Source: Duganella flavida
GTDB taxonomy: Bacteria; Pseudomonadota; Gammaproteobacteria; Burkholderiales; Burkholderiaceae_D
DNA: 64,000 bases
Assembly: GCF_009857445.1 (NCBI RefSeq)
Contig: NZ_WWCN01000010.1
Span: 124,001 to 188,000 of the forward strand
Direction: 5' to 3'
Shown: positions 28,674 through 36,686 of the stretch, piece by piece
How the letters are laid out: each line of letters starts with the position of its first letter
Numbering within the stretch: position 1 is the first letter of the stretch
Position numbers and translations under genes: made by a program
The notes under the pieces: generated by a model
The model's database searches: none
What the model was told of the DNA's origin: nothing
The model's input: only the letters and a program-made list of their open reading frames with translations

Positions 28674-29150
28674 ATGAAGAACAAGAACACGCTTTGCCTG
28701 TGGTACGACCAGGACGCGGAAGAAGCCGCGAACTTTTACGCCCGCACGTTTCCCGACAGTGCGGTAGGCGCAGTCCATCGCGCACCGTCCGATTTCCCGG
28801 GAGGGAAAGCAGGACAGGTGCTGACGGTGGAATTCACTGTGTGCGGCATTTCCTGCATGGGCCTTAACGGCGGCCCAATCTTCAAGCATAGCGAAGCATT
28901 CTCCTTCCAGATCGCCACCGATGACCAGGCCGAGACCGATCGCTATTGGGACGCCATCGTCGGCAACGGCGGAGTGGAAAGCGCATGCGGCTGGTGCAAG
29001 GACAAGTGGGGCCTGTCATGGCAAATCACGCCGCGCGCGCTGACCGATGCGATGTCCCAAGGCGGTGACGTCGCCCAACGCGCCTTCCGCGCCATGATGG
29101 AAATGCGCAAAATCGACATCGCCAAAATCGAAGCGGCCGTACGCGGCTAG
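28674..29150 (+). CDS. VOC-family (PhnB/3-demethylubiquinone-methyltransferase-like) protein
   Basis: Small cytoplasmic protein of 158 residues of the glyoxalase/bleomycin-resistance (VOC) fold. The pattern LCLWYDQDAEEAANFYARTFPDS, FTVCGISCMGLNGGP, and GGVESACGWCKDKWGLSWQI is typical of the PhnB-like subgroup. GAGGAGAGGG precedes the start. Members of this subgroup are poorly characterised despite their old methyltransferase label, so no reaction is assigned. It appears to be a single-gene unit between two hairpin or promoter regions. Confidence 0.85.
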   Translation: MKNKNTLCLWYDQDAEEAANFYARTFPDSAVGAVHRAPSDFPGGKAGQVLTVEFTVCGISCMGLNGGPIFKHSEAFSFQIATDDQAETDRYWDAIVGNGGVESACGWCKDKWGLSWQITPRALTDAMSQGGDVAQRAFRAMMEMRKIDIAKIEAAVRG

Positions 29151-29263
29151 CATCTGAAGATACAGCAGCCTTGTCGTACGTCAGGAAGGTACGGTAGCGA
29201 ACATACCACTGTTCCACACATTGCTAGGATGGCTACACGAATTCAAACAATGTGAGGCATATC

Positions 29264-29632
29264 ATGGCAAGCACGCAGCAGGTATTAGTAGTGGACGATA
29301 ACGTCGACGTCGTGGAGTCCTTGTCGGCCTTATTGGCATGCCAGGGTTACGAAACTGCTGCCGCCCATAACGGCTATGAAGCCTGCGACTGGGTGCGTGA
29401 GGCGATGCCGAAGGCCATCATCATGGACCTTGGCATGCCTTGGATGGACGGATTTAGCGCCGTGAGTGCGATTCGCAGAATTCCCGGTGCGCAGTCGCTT
29501 CCGATCATTGCGTTGACGGGATCTGCAGACCGCGATTCGGCCCGCAAGGCCGTGGCAGCGGGCTTCACACAGCACTTTTCAAAGCCGCTTAACTTCGACC
29601 ATCTGAACCAGTATCTCAATAACTTGAGTTAA
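29264..29632 (+). CDS. Single-domain CheY-like response regulator
   Basis: A stand-alone receiver domain of 122 residues. The acidic pocket (VVDDN), phosphate-accepting aspartate (IIMDLGMPWMDG), threonine (IALTGSA) and lysine (FSKPLN) are all present, so it should be phosphorylated normally. It has no output domain. The start at 29264 is chosen because GTGAGG lies 7-12 bases upstream; the in-frame GTG at 29252 is part of that ribosome-binding site. No kinase is adjacent. Its role (phosphorelay or protein partner) cannot be read from the sequence. Confidence 0.88.
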   Translation: MASTQQVLVVDDNVDVVESLSALLACQGYETAAAHNGYEACDWVREAMPKAIIMDLGMPWMDGFSAVSAIRRIPGAQSLPIIALTGSADRDSARKAVAAGFTQHFSKPLNFDHLNQYLNNLS

Positions 29633-29655
29633 GTTCGAAGTTAAGCGGGGAATCG

Positions 29656-31323
29656 CTAGCGCAAGGTCTCGGTCAGCACGCGGCCTTCGGCGCCGGCTGG
29701 AGGACGTACGTGCAGCAGATTGGCGAGGGTAGGCGCGATGTCGACTACTTCCGCGTATTGTCCGTAGGCGCCCGCCTTGATCCAGCGTTTACCCATGATC
29801 ATCAGCGGCACGTTGGTGTCGTAGGCGTACGGCGAGCCGTGTGAAGTGCCGCTGGTGCCGGTGCCGAAGTACCAGAACGGCTTGGTGATCACCATCAGGT
29901 CGCCCGACGATTCGCGGTTCCATGCGCGGCGCATCAGGGTGTTGATATGGGTGCCTTGTACTGCGCCGCTTTCAAACTGCGTACGCGTGAAGGCGTCGAC
30001 GATGCCGTTCTGCGCTAACAGGAAGCGGGCCGCTGCGGTTTCCACATCTTCGCGTTTCAGTTTGTTTTGGTCAGCCAGCGCGTAGTCCAGATGGATGTTC
30101 GGCAGCGACCAAGCTTGTACAAGCTTGGCGACGCCAAATTTGCCTTCGAGGTGCTTGTCCAGCGCGGCCATCAGCTTGTCGCCATCGAGACGCTGCGCAT
30201 CCAGATGCTGCGTTTGCGCGAATTCCGGCGTGTTCGGGAAGCCGTGATCGGCGGTCAGCACCACCAGCACGTTATCCATGCCGACGCGTTTATCGAGATA
30301 GGTGAAGAACTCCGCCAGCATGCGATCGAGGCGCTGCAGGTGGTCGTGCGACAGTTTGCTCTCCGGGCCAAACGCATGGTTCACATAATCATGCGCCGAC
30401 AGGCTGACGCCCAGCAGGTCCGGCACGCCGGCAGGATTGCTGCCCAGGTTCTCGCCTTCTACCGCTGCGCGTGCGAAGTCCAGCGTCAGTTGATCCAGAT
30501 ACGGACCGACGCGCAGGCTGGCGTAGTAGCCGGAATCGATCTCGCCGCTTTCGCTGTAGTAGCTATATGGCAGGCGGTTGTGCGAGCCGGCTTTGGGTAG
30601 ATTCAGGTCTTCCGGCGCGTCGCCGGCGTAGGCAGCTTCCGGCAGCAGGGCGGACCAGGTCTTGCCGTAGTAGCGGTCTTGCGGTTTGGTCGCCAGATAC
30701 TTGGTAGCCCATTCTGGATGCTGCTTCATGTAATAGGTGCTGCTGGCGAAGTTGCCGGTTTTGTCCATATACATATAGGCGGTGCCGGTTTTGCCCGCCA
30801 ACAGGATGGCGCCGCGGTCCTTGCCTGACACGGTAACGACCTTGCTGCGGCTGCCGGTGGCATAGCGCAGTTCATCGCCCAGGGTGTTGACTTTCAGCTT
30901 GGCCGGCGAGGTGCCGTCGGACGGTTTGGTCTCTTCACCGATGTAGGTGTAGTTGCTGTCTTCTGTGCAGTAGACCGATTTCTTGGTCACTGGGTCGATC
31001 CAGTTATTGCCGATGATGCCGTGCATATAAGGATAAGCACCCGTCAGCACGGCGCTGTGGCCGATGGCGGTGACGGTCACGCCATGCGCCTGGTGCGCAT
31101 TGCTGAAGGACGCACCCTGGTCCAGCATGCGGCGCAAACCGCCTTCGCCGAACTGGTCGCGGTAGCGCTGCACTTGTTCGTTCGGCAGGCCGTCCACCAC
31201 CAGCACGACGACGAGCTTGGGCAGGGTGGATGCGGTGGTGGCTGCCGGTGCGGCGTAGCAGCTGGTCAGGGCGAGGCAGGATGCCGCCAGTACGATGGCG
31301 CGCAAGGACATTTTTTTCGTCAT
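29656..31323 (-). CDS. Alkaline-phosphatase-superfamily lipoprotein (PafA/NPP type)
   Basis: Exported metal-dependent phosphomonoesterase or phosphodiesterase of 555 residues. The N-terminus ends in a lipobox (LALTSC), suggesting a lipoprotein. Metal ligands are recognisable in VLVVDGLPNEQV, the nucleophile region HGVTVTAIGHSAVLTG (Thr), VSLSAHDYVNHAFG, LTADHGFPNT and GTSHGSPYAYDTNVP. This resembles the PafA-like phosphate-irrepressible phosphatases. No Pho box was recognised. It follows the pectin operon on the same strand after an 82-base gap with a large inverted repeat. Confidence 0.9.
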   Translation of the reverse strand: MTKKMSLRAIVLAASCLALTSCYAAPAATTASTLPKLVVVLVVDGLPNEQVQRYRDQFGEGGLRRMLDQGASFSNAHQAHGVTVTAIGHSAVLTGAYPYMHGIIGNNWIDPVTKKSVYCTEDSNYTYIGEETKPSDGTSPAKLKVNTLGDELRYATGSRSKVVTVSGKDRGAILLAGKTGTAYMYMDKTGNFASSTYYMKQHPEWATKYLATKPQDRYYGKTWSALLPEAAYAGDAPEDLNLPKAGSHNRLPYSYYSESGEIDSGYYASLRVGPYLDQLTLDFARAAVEGENLGSNPAGVPDLLGVSLSAHDYVNHAFGPESKLSHDHLQRLDRMLAEFFTYLDKRVGMDNVLVVLTADHGFPNTPEFAQTQHLDAQRLDGDKLMAALDKHLEGKFGVAKLVQAWSLPNIHLDYALADQNKLKREDVETAAARFLLAQNGIVDAFTRTQFESGAVQGTHINTLMRRAWNRESSGDLMVITKPFWYFGTGTSGTSHGSPYAYDTNVPLMIMGKRWIKAGAYGQYAEVVDIAPTLANLLHVRPPAGAEGRVLTETLR

Positions 31324-31339
31324 AGGTCGTCGTCAGGTT

Positions 31340-31382
31340 GAATGGGATAATGAATGGAATAACATGCAATGTTATCCCATTC
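31340..31382. promoter_or_regulatory. Nested inverted repeats between pectin operon and phosphatase
   Basis: GAATGGGATAA (31340-31350) and TTATCCCATTC (31372-31382) are perfect 11-bp arms. Inside, ATAACAT and ATGTTAT form a second, competing hairpin (about 31359-31375). It lies 23 bases after the pectate lyase stop and 16 bases before the phosphatase start. It may be a terminator without U-tract or a leader that regulates the phosphatase. Confidence 0.45.
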
Positions 31383-31405
31383 TTGTGACGAAACGATGAC
31401 GCAGC

Positions 31406-34400
31406 TTATGGCGTTGGATTCCAGCCGGCGCCGCCGCCATACGCCGCAAACACTTTGGCGCGATCGGCGAAACCTGCCGCCACGTCGCTAGCGCTCAACT
31501 GGAAGCCGCCGACGCGCGCCGCCAGGTTGATGGCATCGCCAGCCAGCGTAGTGCTGCCATATTCGCGCCAGCCGCTGGCTGCGGTGGCGGCGGCAGGATT
31601 CGGCGCCGGCTGGCCGTTCATGCCTGCCGCAGCCCAGCCTACGATGGCGATATGCGTATCCATCTTGGTGTTGATGAAGGCGACGTTGTCCCAGTAGCTG
31701 GTGCTGCCCGCGCTGCGCGCCAGGTAGGTGGCGCCGTTTGGCACATCGCCGTGCAATGGACCGGGGCCGGGGCCGTGCGTCAGGCGGCTGTTGAGGAACA
31801 CGTAGCCTTTGTCGCTGGCGTTGGCCGCGCGCGCCTGCAGGATGTAGCCGCCGCTGTTGGCGTTGCTTGTATCGCCCACCGAGCGGATCTCGCTTTCCTC
31901 AAACAGGGCGGCACGGCTGCTGCCCCAGATGAAGTCCACATTGCCGGCGACCAGCGAGTGCCAGAACCACGCGTAGCCTTTCAGGTTGAGCGTATCCTGC
32001 TCGCTGTAGAAATTGGCGTTTTTTGCGACCAGGCGTCCGCTGTCGTTGTTGAAGTACAGCGTTTCGGCTTGCGCTGAAATGGATGCGGAGCGCAAAGTCG
32101 TATTCTTCAAGGTGATGGTGTCCAGCACCAGCATGTCGGACGACTCCACCAGCATTACCGCACGTCCACCGGCAGCTGCCCCATCGACGCTGGCCTGGCT
32201 GGCGCCGGAGCCGGTATTTAACGTGTCGTAGTTGGCGTACTGGATGATGGCGCCGTCGCGGCTTTCGCCGACCAGCGTGACATTATCCTTGCCGCGCAGG
32301 TAGAGCAGCTCGTTGTACACGCCATTGTGAACGTGGATGGTGACCGGATCTGAAGCGCCCAGCGTCTGCATGGCGAAATTCAGCGCGCCTTGTACGGTAG
32401 TGAAGTCGGTATCGGCAGCATCGCCCACGGTGAGGCTGGCCGCTGATGCAGGTGCGCTGCCACGCGTGGTGAAGGACCAGTCGCCCAGCGCACCGATGCC
32501 GACGAATGGCACACCACCCAGCGATGCGCCGGTGAACACGCCGTTGGAAATCGCCACGTAGTATTCAACGCCGTACGCCAGTTTATTGGCGTGCGGCTTG
32601 ATGGTGACGGTGTTGCCGCTGATGCTGACCGGCGTGGTGTTGACCTTGCGTACATTGGCTTGCCCAGCGTAGCCGAGAATATCGCTTTCGCCGGACAGGC
32701 GGATCACGTCCACCAGTGCGTTATCGGTCTTGCGGAAGATGCGGATGCTGCCGCCGCTACCCAAGGTTGGCGGGCCATCGAAAGTCAGCTTGAGCGAGGC
32801 GTCGATATTGACTGCGTCCGCATGCGCGGCCGGCAGGGCGGCGCCGGATAAGGCATAGGCCTGCGTCGGCTGGATGAACTGCGGGCTGATAGTGACCGCG
32901 ATGGTGCGCATCAAGGTCGGATCGGAATCACTGGTGACGGTGATGGTGGCCGTACCAGCGCCCACCGGCGTTACGCTCAGCACCGTGCCGTTCACGCCGA
33001 CCGCCGCCACTGCAGGATTGCTGGACGAAGCGGTGAAGCTATCCAGCGTGCCATTCGGTTTGATGGCGGTCACGCTCACTGCCAGCGGCGTATCGCCCAC
33101 TTCCGCCGCGTAGCTCAGAGAAGAAGGATTGAGCGTCAGCTGCGAAGGTTTCAGCGACGGATCGCCGATGCGCACATCATCGATCTGGAACGATTTGTTG
33201 GTGGTGTACAGGCCTACCATGCCGCGCTCCGCGAAGCTGGCGTCGGTGATGGAGCCCAGTGATTCGCCATCCAGGTACACGGTCAGCGTGGTCCCCTTCA
33301 TCTCAAAGCGTACGGTGTAGAACTGCGCATCCAGCTGGATAGCTTTCTTCACCTGCTTGGGCCGCGTCAGCGTCCCTGCCAGCATCTTGGCGATTTCGAC
33401 CTGCGTGCTGGTGGTGGCGGCTTGCACGTTCAGGCCCGCGCCATACCAGTTGCTGGCGTCCTTGTAGCGCGTCAGCAGGTAAAGCAGCTTGTTGCTGGTG
33501 GTGCTGTTGGTCATAGGCTTGATGCGCGCTTCGACGAAGTAATCGCCGGACGGTACGCTGCTCATCGCCGTAGGCTTGAGCGTGGCCAGCACGCCTCCGG
33601 TGGTGGCGGCCGTGTACTGCATCACGATGTTCGACGCGCCCACGCTTTCGGCTTTCACGCTAAAGCTGCCGTTCGGGCCGGCCACCGGCAGCAGGTTCCA
33701 GTTGGCCATGCTGCTGTTCTGGAAGTCGTCGCAGAAGTACAAGCCGGTGGCGGGGCAGGTGAGGGTGATGGTCGCATCGGGCGTGACATTGCCGCTGCCG
33801 CTGATGGTGGAACTGAGCTTGCCGACGCCGGCCTGCGCGACGGCATTGGCCTTCACCAGCGCCACGGGACGTGCACTGTAAGCATACGGCACGCTGTAGG
33901 CCACGCTACTCGGCGTCGAGCAACCGGCCAGCGTGGCGCCGTTCAGCGCCGATCCTGCATCCTTGAACGCGCCCGGCACGGTGCCGCCGATCGGCGTCAC
34001 CACCTCGTCGCAGCGCGACACGCCGGCGATTTCGAACACGTTATTGTTGGACAGGATCTGCGCCTGCTGGCCCACGCCCACGCTGTATTCGTACGGGTAG
34101 GCCGGATGCGATTTGCTGCCCACGAAGTAGTTGTTGAACAGGTGGACCTGCCCATAGCGCACGCGCGGCGCACGGCTGACGATATCGCGGAACACATTAT
34201 TACTGAAGGTGACATGCAGCTTGCCGTTGTCTGCCATCGCCGTATCGCTGGAACCGATCAGGTTATTTTTGCGGTGCTGGCCGAAGACGTTGTACGACAC
34301 CGTCACATAGTCCGAAGCGTTGGTGATATCCAGCGCGCCGTCGTGGCATTGCTTGACCTGACCGTTCTCGATCGGCAGCAGGTCGTCGGTCTTGGCGCCG

Positions 34401-34942
34401 TCGGTGAAGCTGACGTGGTCCACCCACACGTGGTCCGAGCCCGAGACGCCGATGCCGTCGTAGGCCGAATTCCAGTTGCCGAGCGCGCCATCGGTCGGAT
34501 CCCAGATCGGCCCGACATCGCACGGGTTCACGATCTTCAGGTTACGGATGATGATTTGCGAAACGTTGGACACCACGATATGCCCATTAACGATGCCCGC
34601 ATTGCCGTCCGCGCCTATCAGCGTGGTATTGCTGGGCAGGCGTATCAGGCCGCGAATGGCCTGGTCGCCAGTGTTCGCATACGGTACGCCTTCGGTCATG
34701 TCGATGGTGCCGCTTAACTTGATGATCTTGGGATTGAGGCCGCCGCGCTGGATCGCCGCCAGCAGTTGCGGGCGCGTGCTCACGCTGTAGATCTGCGAGC
34801 TAAGCGCAGCCGATCCACCGGTGGTGTCGGCACCGAAGCCGTCGGCCGGTGCGGTTTGCAGCGCCGGGTCGATGGTGGCTGCGTGCAGTGCGGCGCTCAT
34901 ACCCAACAGGCAAAGCGCGGCCCTGAAACGAGATAGTTTCAT
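31406..34942 (-). CDS. Pectate lyase (PL1)-pectin methylesterase (CE8) fusion
   Basis: A secreted 1178-residue two-enzyme pectinase. Approximate layout: signal peptide 1-21; PL1 beta-helix about 45-360 with VWVDHVSF, HDGALDIT (calcium site) and SRAPRVRYG (catalytic arginine region); LamG-like sandwich about 395-600 (CDDFQNSSMANW, FQIDDVRIGD); bacterial Ig-like segment about 605-690; a second Ig-like domain about 692-830; CE8 methylesterase about 835-1178 with SEQDTLN and GNVDFIWG aspartates. De-esterification by CE8 creates the substrate for PL1, so the fusion couples both steps. It starts 26 bases after the PEP-CTERM gene and is probably co-transcribed with it. Confidence 0.92.
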   Translation of the reverse strand: MKLSRFRAALCLLGMSAALHAATIDPALQTAPADGFGADTTGGSAALSSQIYSVSTRPQLLAAIQRGGLNPKIIKLSGTIDMTEGVPYANTGDQAIRGLIRLPSNTTLIGADGNAGIVNGHIVVSNVSQIIIRNLKIVNPCDVGPIWDPTDGALGNWNSAYDGIGVSGSDHVWVDHVSFTDGAKTDDLLPIENGQVKQCHDGALDITNASDYVTVSYNVFGQHRKNNLIGSSDTAMADNGKLHVTFSNNVFRDIVSRAPRVRYGQVHLFNNYFVGSKSHPAYPYEYSVGVGQQAQILSNNNVFEIAGVSRCDEVVTPIGGTVPGAFKDAGSALNGATLAGCSTPSSVAYSVPYAYSARPVALVKANAVAQAGVGKLSSTISGSGNVTPDATITLTCPATGLYFCDDFQNSSMANWNLLPVAGPNGSFSVKAESVGASNIVMQYTAATTGGVLATLKPTAMSSVPSGDYFVEARIKPMTNSTTSNKLLYLLTRYKDASNWYGAGLNVQAATTSTQVEIAKMLAGTLTRPKQVKKAIQLDAQFYTVRFEMKGTTLTVYLDGESLGSITDASFAERGMVGLYTTNKSFQIDDVRIGDPSLKPSQLTLNPSSLSYAAEVGDTPLAVSVTAIKPNGTLDSFTASSSNPAVAAVGVNGTVLSVTPVGAGTATITVTSDSDPTLMRTIAVTISPQFIQPTQAYALSGAALPAAHADAVNIDASLKLTFDGPPTLGSGGSIRIFRKTDNALVDVIRLSGESDILGYAGQANVRKVNTTPVSISGNTVTIKPHANKLAYGVEYYVAISNGVFTGASLGGVPFVGIGALGDWSFTTRGSAPASAASLTVGDAADTDFTTVQGALNFAMQTLGASDPVTIHVHNGVYNELLYLRGKDNVTLVGESRDGAIIQYANYDTLNTGSGASQASVDGAAAGGRAVMLVESSDMLVLDTITLKNTTLRSASISAQAETLYFNNDSGRLVAKNANFYSEQDTLNLKGYAWFWHSLVAGNVDFIWGSSRAALFEESEIRSVGDTSNANSGGYILQARAANASDKGYVFLNSRLTHGPGPGPLHGDVPNGATYLARSAGSTSYWDNVAFINTKMDTHIAIVGWAAAGMNGQPAPNPAAATAASGWREYGSTTLAGDAINLAARVGGFQLSASDVAAGFADRAKVFAAYGGGAGWNPTP

Positions 34943-34968
34943 CTAATGCTCCTTGAATTGTGGGTGTT

Positions 34969-35529
34969 TTAGCTGCGGCGGCGCGTCTGTGTTGCGAGTC
35001 CAAGCAGGCCGGCGGCCAGCATCCATGCGGCAGCCGGTTCCGGCACCTGCGCTGCCTGCAGCGTGATGGCGGTTCGCAGCGGGTTGTAGTCGCCGTTCCA
35101 CTCCACCGCGCTCAAGTCGATGCGGATGGTGTGGCCGTCGACCACGCTGAGCACCGGCACGCCGCCGGTGACACCGGCATCGGTCACGCTAAATCCGTTG
35201 ATGGCTGCGCCCAGCGAGCCGCCGAAATCGAAGCTGGCAACGTAGGAGCCGGCTGGAATGGCGCCGTTGTTATAGATGGTGAGCTGGCCGTCCGGCGCAA
35301 AATCGAAGCCGAACAAAAAGTCGGCGCTAATGAATTCAACGCTGGTATTGAGCGGATCGAGCCCGCTGACCGGACTACCGGCGTAGTCGTCACCGATGCT
35401 GAGCATGCCGGCAGCACTGTAGCTGGCACTGATGACAGCATGGTCCAACGGGGCGGCCGCTTGCGCGGCGCCGGCGGCGGCAAACAGCAGGCAGGCCGCA
35501 GCTGCGGCTTTACGTAAGGTGAGGTGCAT
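34969..35529 (-). CDS. PEP-CTERM sorting-domain protein
   Basis: A small exported protein of 186 residues. It has a Sec signal peptide (LLFAAAGAAQA) and a C-terminal sorting tag: VPEPAAAWML, a hydrophobic stretch, then QTRRRS. Such proteins are cut and processed by an exosortase, which is not in this window, and end up at the cell surface or in extracellular matrix. The body (about 25-160) is beta-rich without a recognised domain. It stands immediately upstream of the pectinase fusion, so a role in anchoring or pectin contact is possible but unproven. Confidence 0.88.
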   Translation of the reverse strand: MHLTLRKAAAAACLLFAAAGAAQAAAPLDHAVISASYSAAGMLSIGDDYAGSPVSGLDPLNTSVEFISADFLFGFDFAPDGQLTIYNNGAIPAGSYVASFDFGGSLGAAINGFSVTDAGVTGGVPVLSVVDGHTIRIDLSAVEWNGDYNPLRTAITLQAAQVPEPAAAWMLAAGLLGLATQTRRRS

Positions 35530-35677
35530 TTTGTCTCCAGATAGTTTGAGTTCAACAACGCCGGTCTATGCCGGTCGCCGGTCGGCACACCTCGCGTATG
35601 CCGTGCCACCGAGAGGAAGGCCAGGGGAGGGCCGGGCTCGCGGGTGGTCAAAAATCTGTGATGCGGTGGGATGTTAC

Positions 35678-35707
35678 TGGTTGACCAATTCTACGGTGGT
35701 CTGACCA
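35678..35707. promoter_or_regulatory. Tandem TGGT-N2/3-ACCA operators before the pectin operon
   Basis: TGGTTGACCA (35678-35687) and TGGTCTGACCA (35697-35707) share TGACCAAT on the right side and are spaced about two helical turns apart. A half-site TGGTCA lies at 35645-35650. The symmetry resembles GntR/FadR-type operators. They are about 150 bases upstream of the PEP-CTERM gene. The rest of the 371-base non-coding stretch 35530-35900 is AT-rich towards its right end and probably contains the promoter of the EF-hand-like gene; nothing else was recognised in it. Confidence 0.5.
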
Positions 35708-35900
35708 ATCTTGCAACGAAACACATGTAAAACTATCAAAACAAAAAAGCAATTGAATTTGGTAATAGTCATAGTGTTGTATGGAAATTTTTTTTCAAGA
35801 AAAGAAGACTTTTTTGCAGGAGAAACACGCGTCAAATGGTAACTCTTGCCAAAACGCTGATAGAATTCAGGGGTGAGGAATCTTCTTGCAGGAGTCGACT

Positions 35901-36533
35901 ATGATTATGGTGAACAACATTGGTGGTGCTACCCTTTCCGCAGCTTTGGTTGCTGACAAGGCGCTTGCGCCTGTCAACGTCGCCGAAACGGATAAAAGCA
36001 CTAACGCGGACCTGAGCGCCTCGGTGGCTGCTTACCTGTCGCTGCCCGGCTTCACCAGCCCGCTGCAAATCGACACCAGCTCGAGCACCAACACTGGCGA
36101 CCAGGCTCATGCGCTGGTCAAGGCCGTGTCGGAAGACGAGTCGCTGAAAACCGCGCTGCAGCAGTTCGACGAGGGCTTGAAAAAGCTGACCGAACGTCCT
36201 GAGACCCAGATCTTCCAGGCCCGCTTCGGCGCGGAAGCTGATGCCGCCAAAGGCGCGGACGCCGTCAACAACCAGCTGTCGCCTGAGCCGCTGCCAGGCG
36301 TAGGCAAGGATGGCATCCTGGGCGTGCCGCCACCGGATAGCGAAATGGCTGCCGACACCAATCACGATGGCAAGGTCAGTGAAGAAGAGCGCATCCGCTA
36401 CGAAGCACCGCTGACCTACCGCAGCCTGGCCCATGCCGATGCGGTCGATGCCCAGACCAATGGCCCGAACGCCTTCTCGCTGACCGAAGTCAACACCGCT
36501 TATGGCGCTGCGGCCGCTCCGGTACCCGCCTGA
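35901..36533 (+). CDS. Orphan protein with EF-hand-like loop
   Basis: A 210-residue protein not assigned to a family. It lacks a signal peptide, is rich in Ala, Asp and Glu, and has a disordered-looking proline-rich middle (about 130-150). Around residue 150 the segment DTNHDGKVSEEE matches a calcium-binding EF-hand loop (D-x-N-x-D-G-x-x-S-x-x-E). The start at 35901 is favoured by AGGAG 6 bases upstream; a TTG at 35886 would place this site inside the gene. A strong terminator follows. It is monocistronic. Confidence 0.75.
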   Translation: MIMVNNIGGATLSAALVADKALAPVNVAETDKSTNADLSASVAAYLSLPGFTSPLQIDTSSSTNTGDQAHALVKAVSEDESLKTALQQFDEGLKKLTERPETQIFQARFGAEADAAKGADAVNNQLSPEPLPGVGKDGILGVPPPDSEMAADTNHDGKVSEEERIRYEAPLTYRSLAHADAVDAQTNGPNAFSLTEVNTAYGAAAAPVPA

Positions 36534-36550
36534 TAACTACCTGATCCCGA

Positions 36551-36589
36551 AAACGGGCTTTGCCAGCGATGGCAAAGCCCGTTTTTTTT
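36551..36589 (+). terminator. Rho-independent terminator of the EF-hand-like gene
   Basis: A 15-bp perfect stem (36551-36565 with 36570-36584) around the tetraloop GCGA is followed by T residues to 36589. It starts 17 bases after the stop codon at 36533. Confidence 0.93.
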
Positions 36590-36686
36590 GTCGCCGCACG
36601 GCAATAAACCTACACTTGAGTCAGAAAAAATGCGAACATGTTAAATAATGTATATTAATCAGTAACACGGTGGAGGGGAGACTGTA

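Noticed and set aside
30109..30128. Perfect 20-bp palindrome CCAAGCTTGTACAAGCTTGG inside the phosphatase gene
   Set aside because: It lies in the middle of well-conserved coding sequence (KLVQAW), far from any promoter; most likely coincidence.
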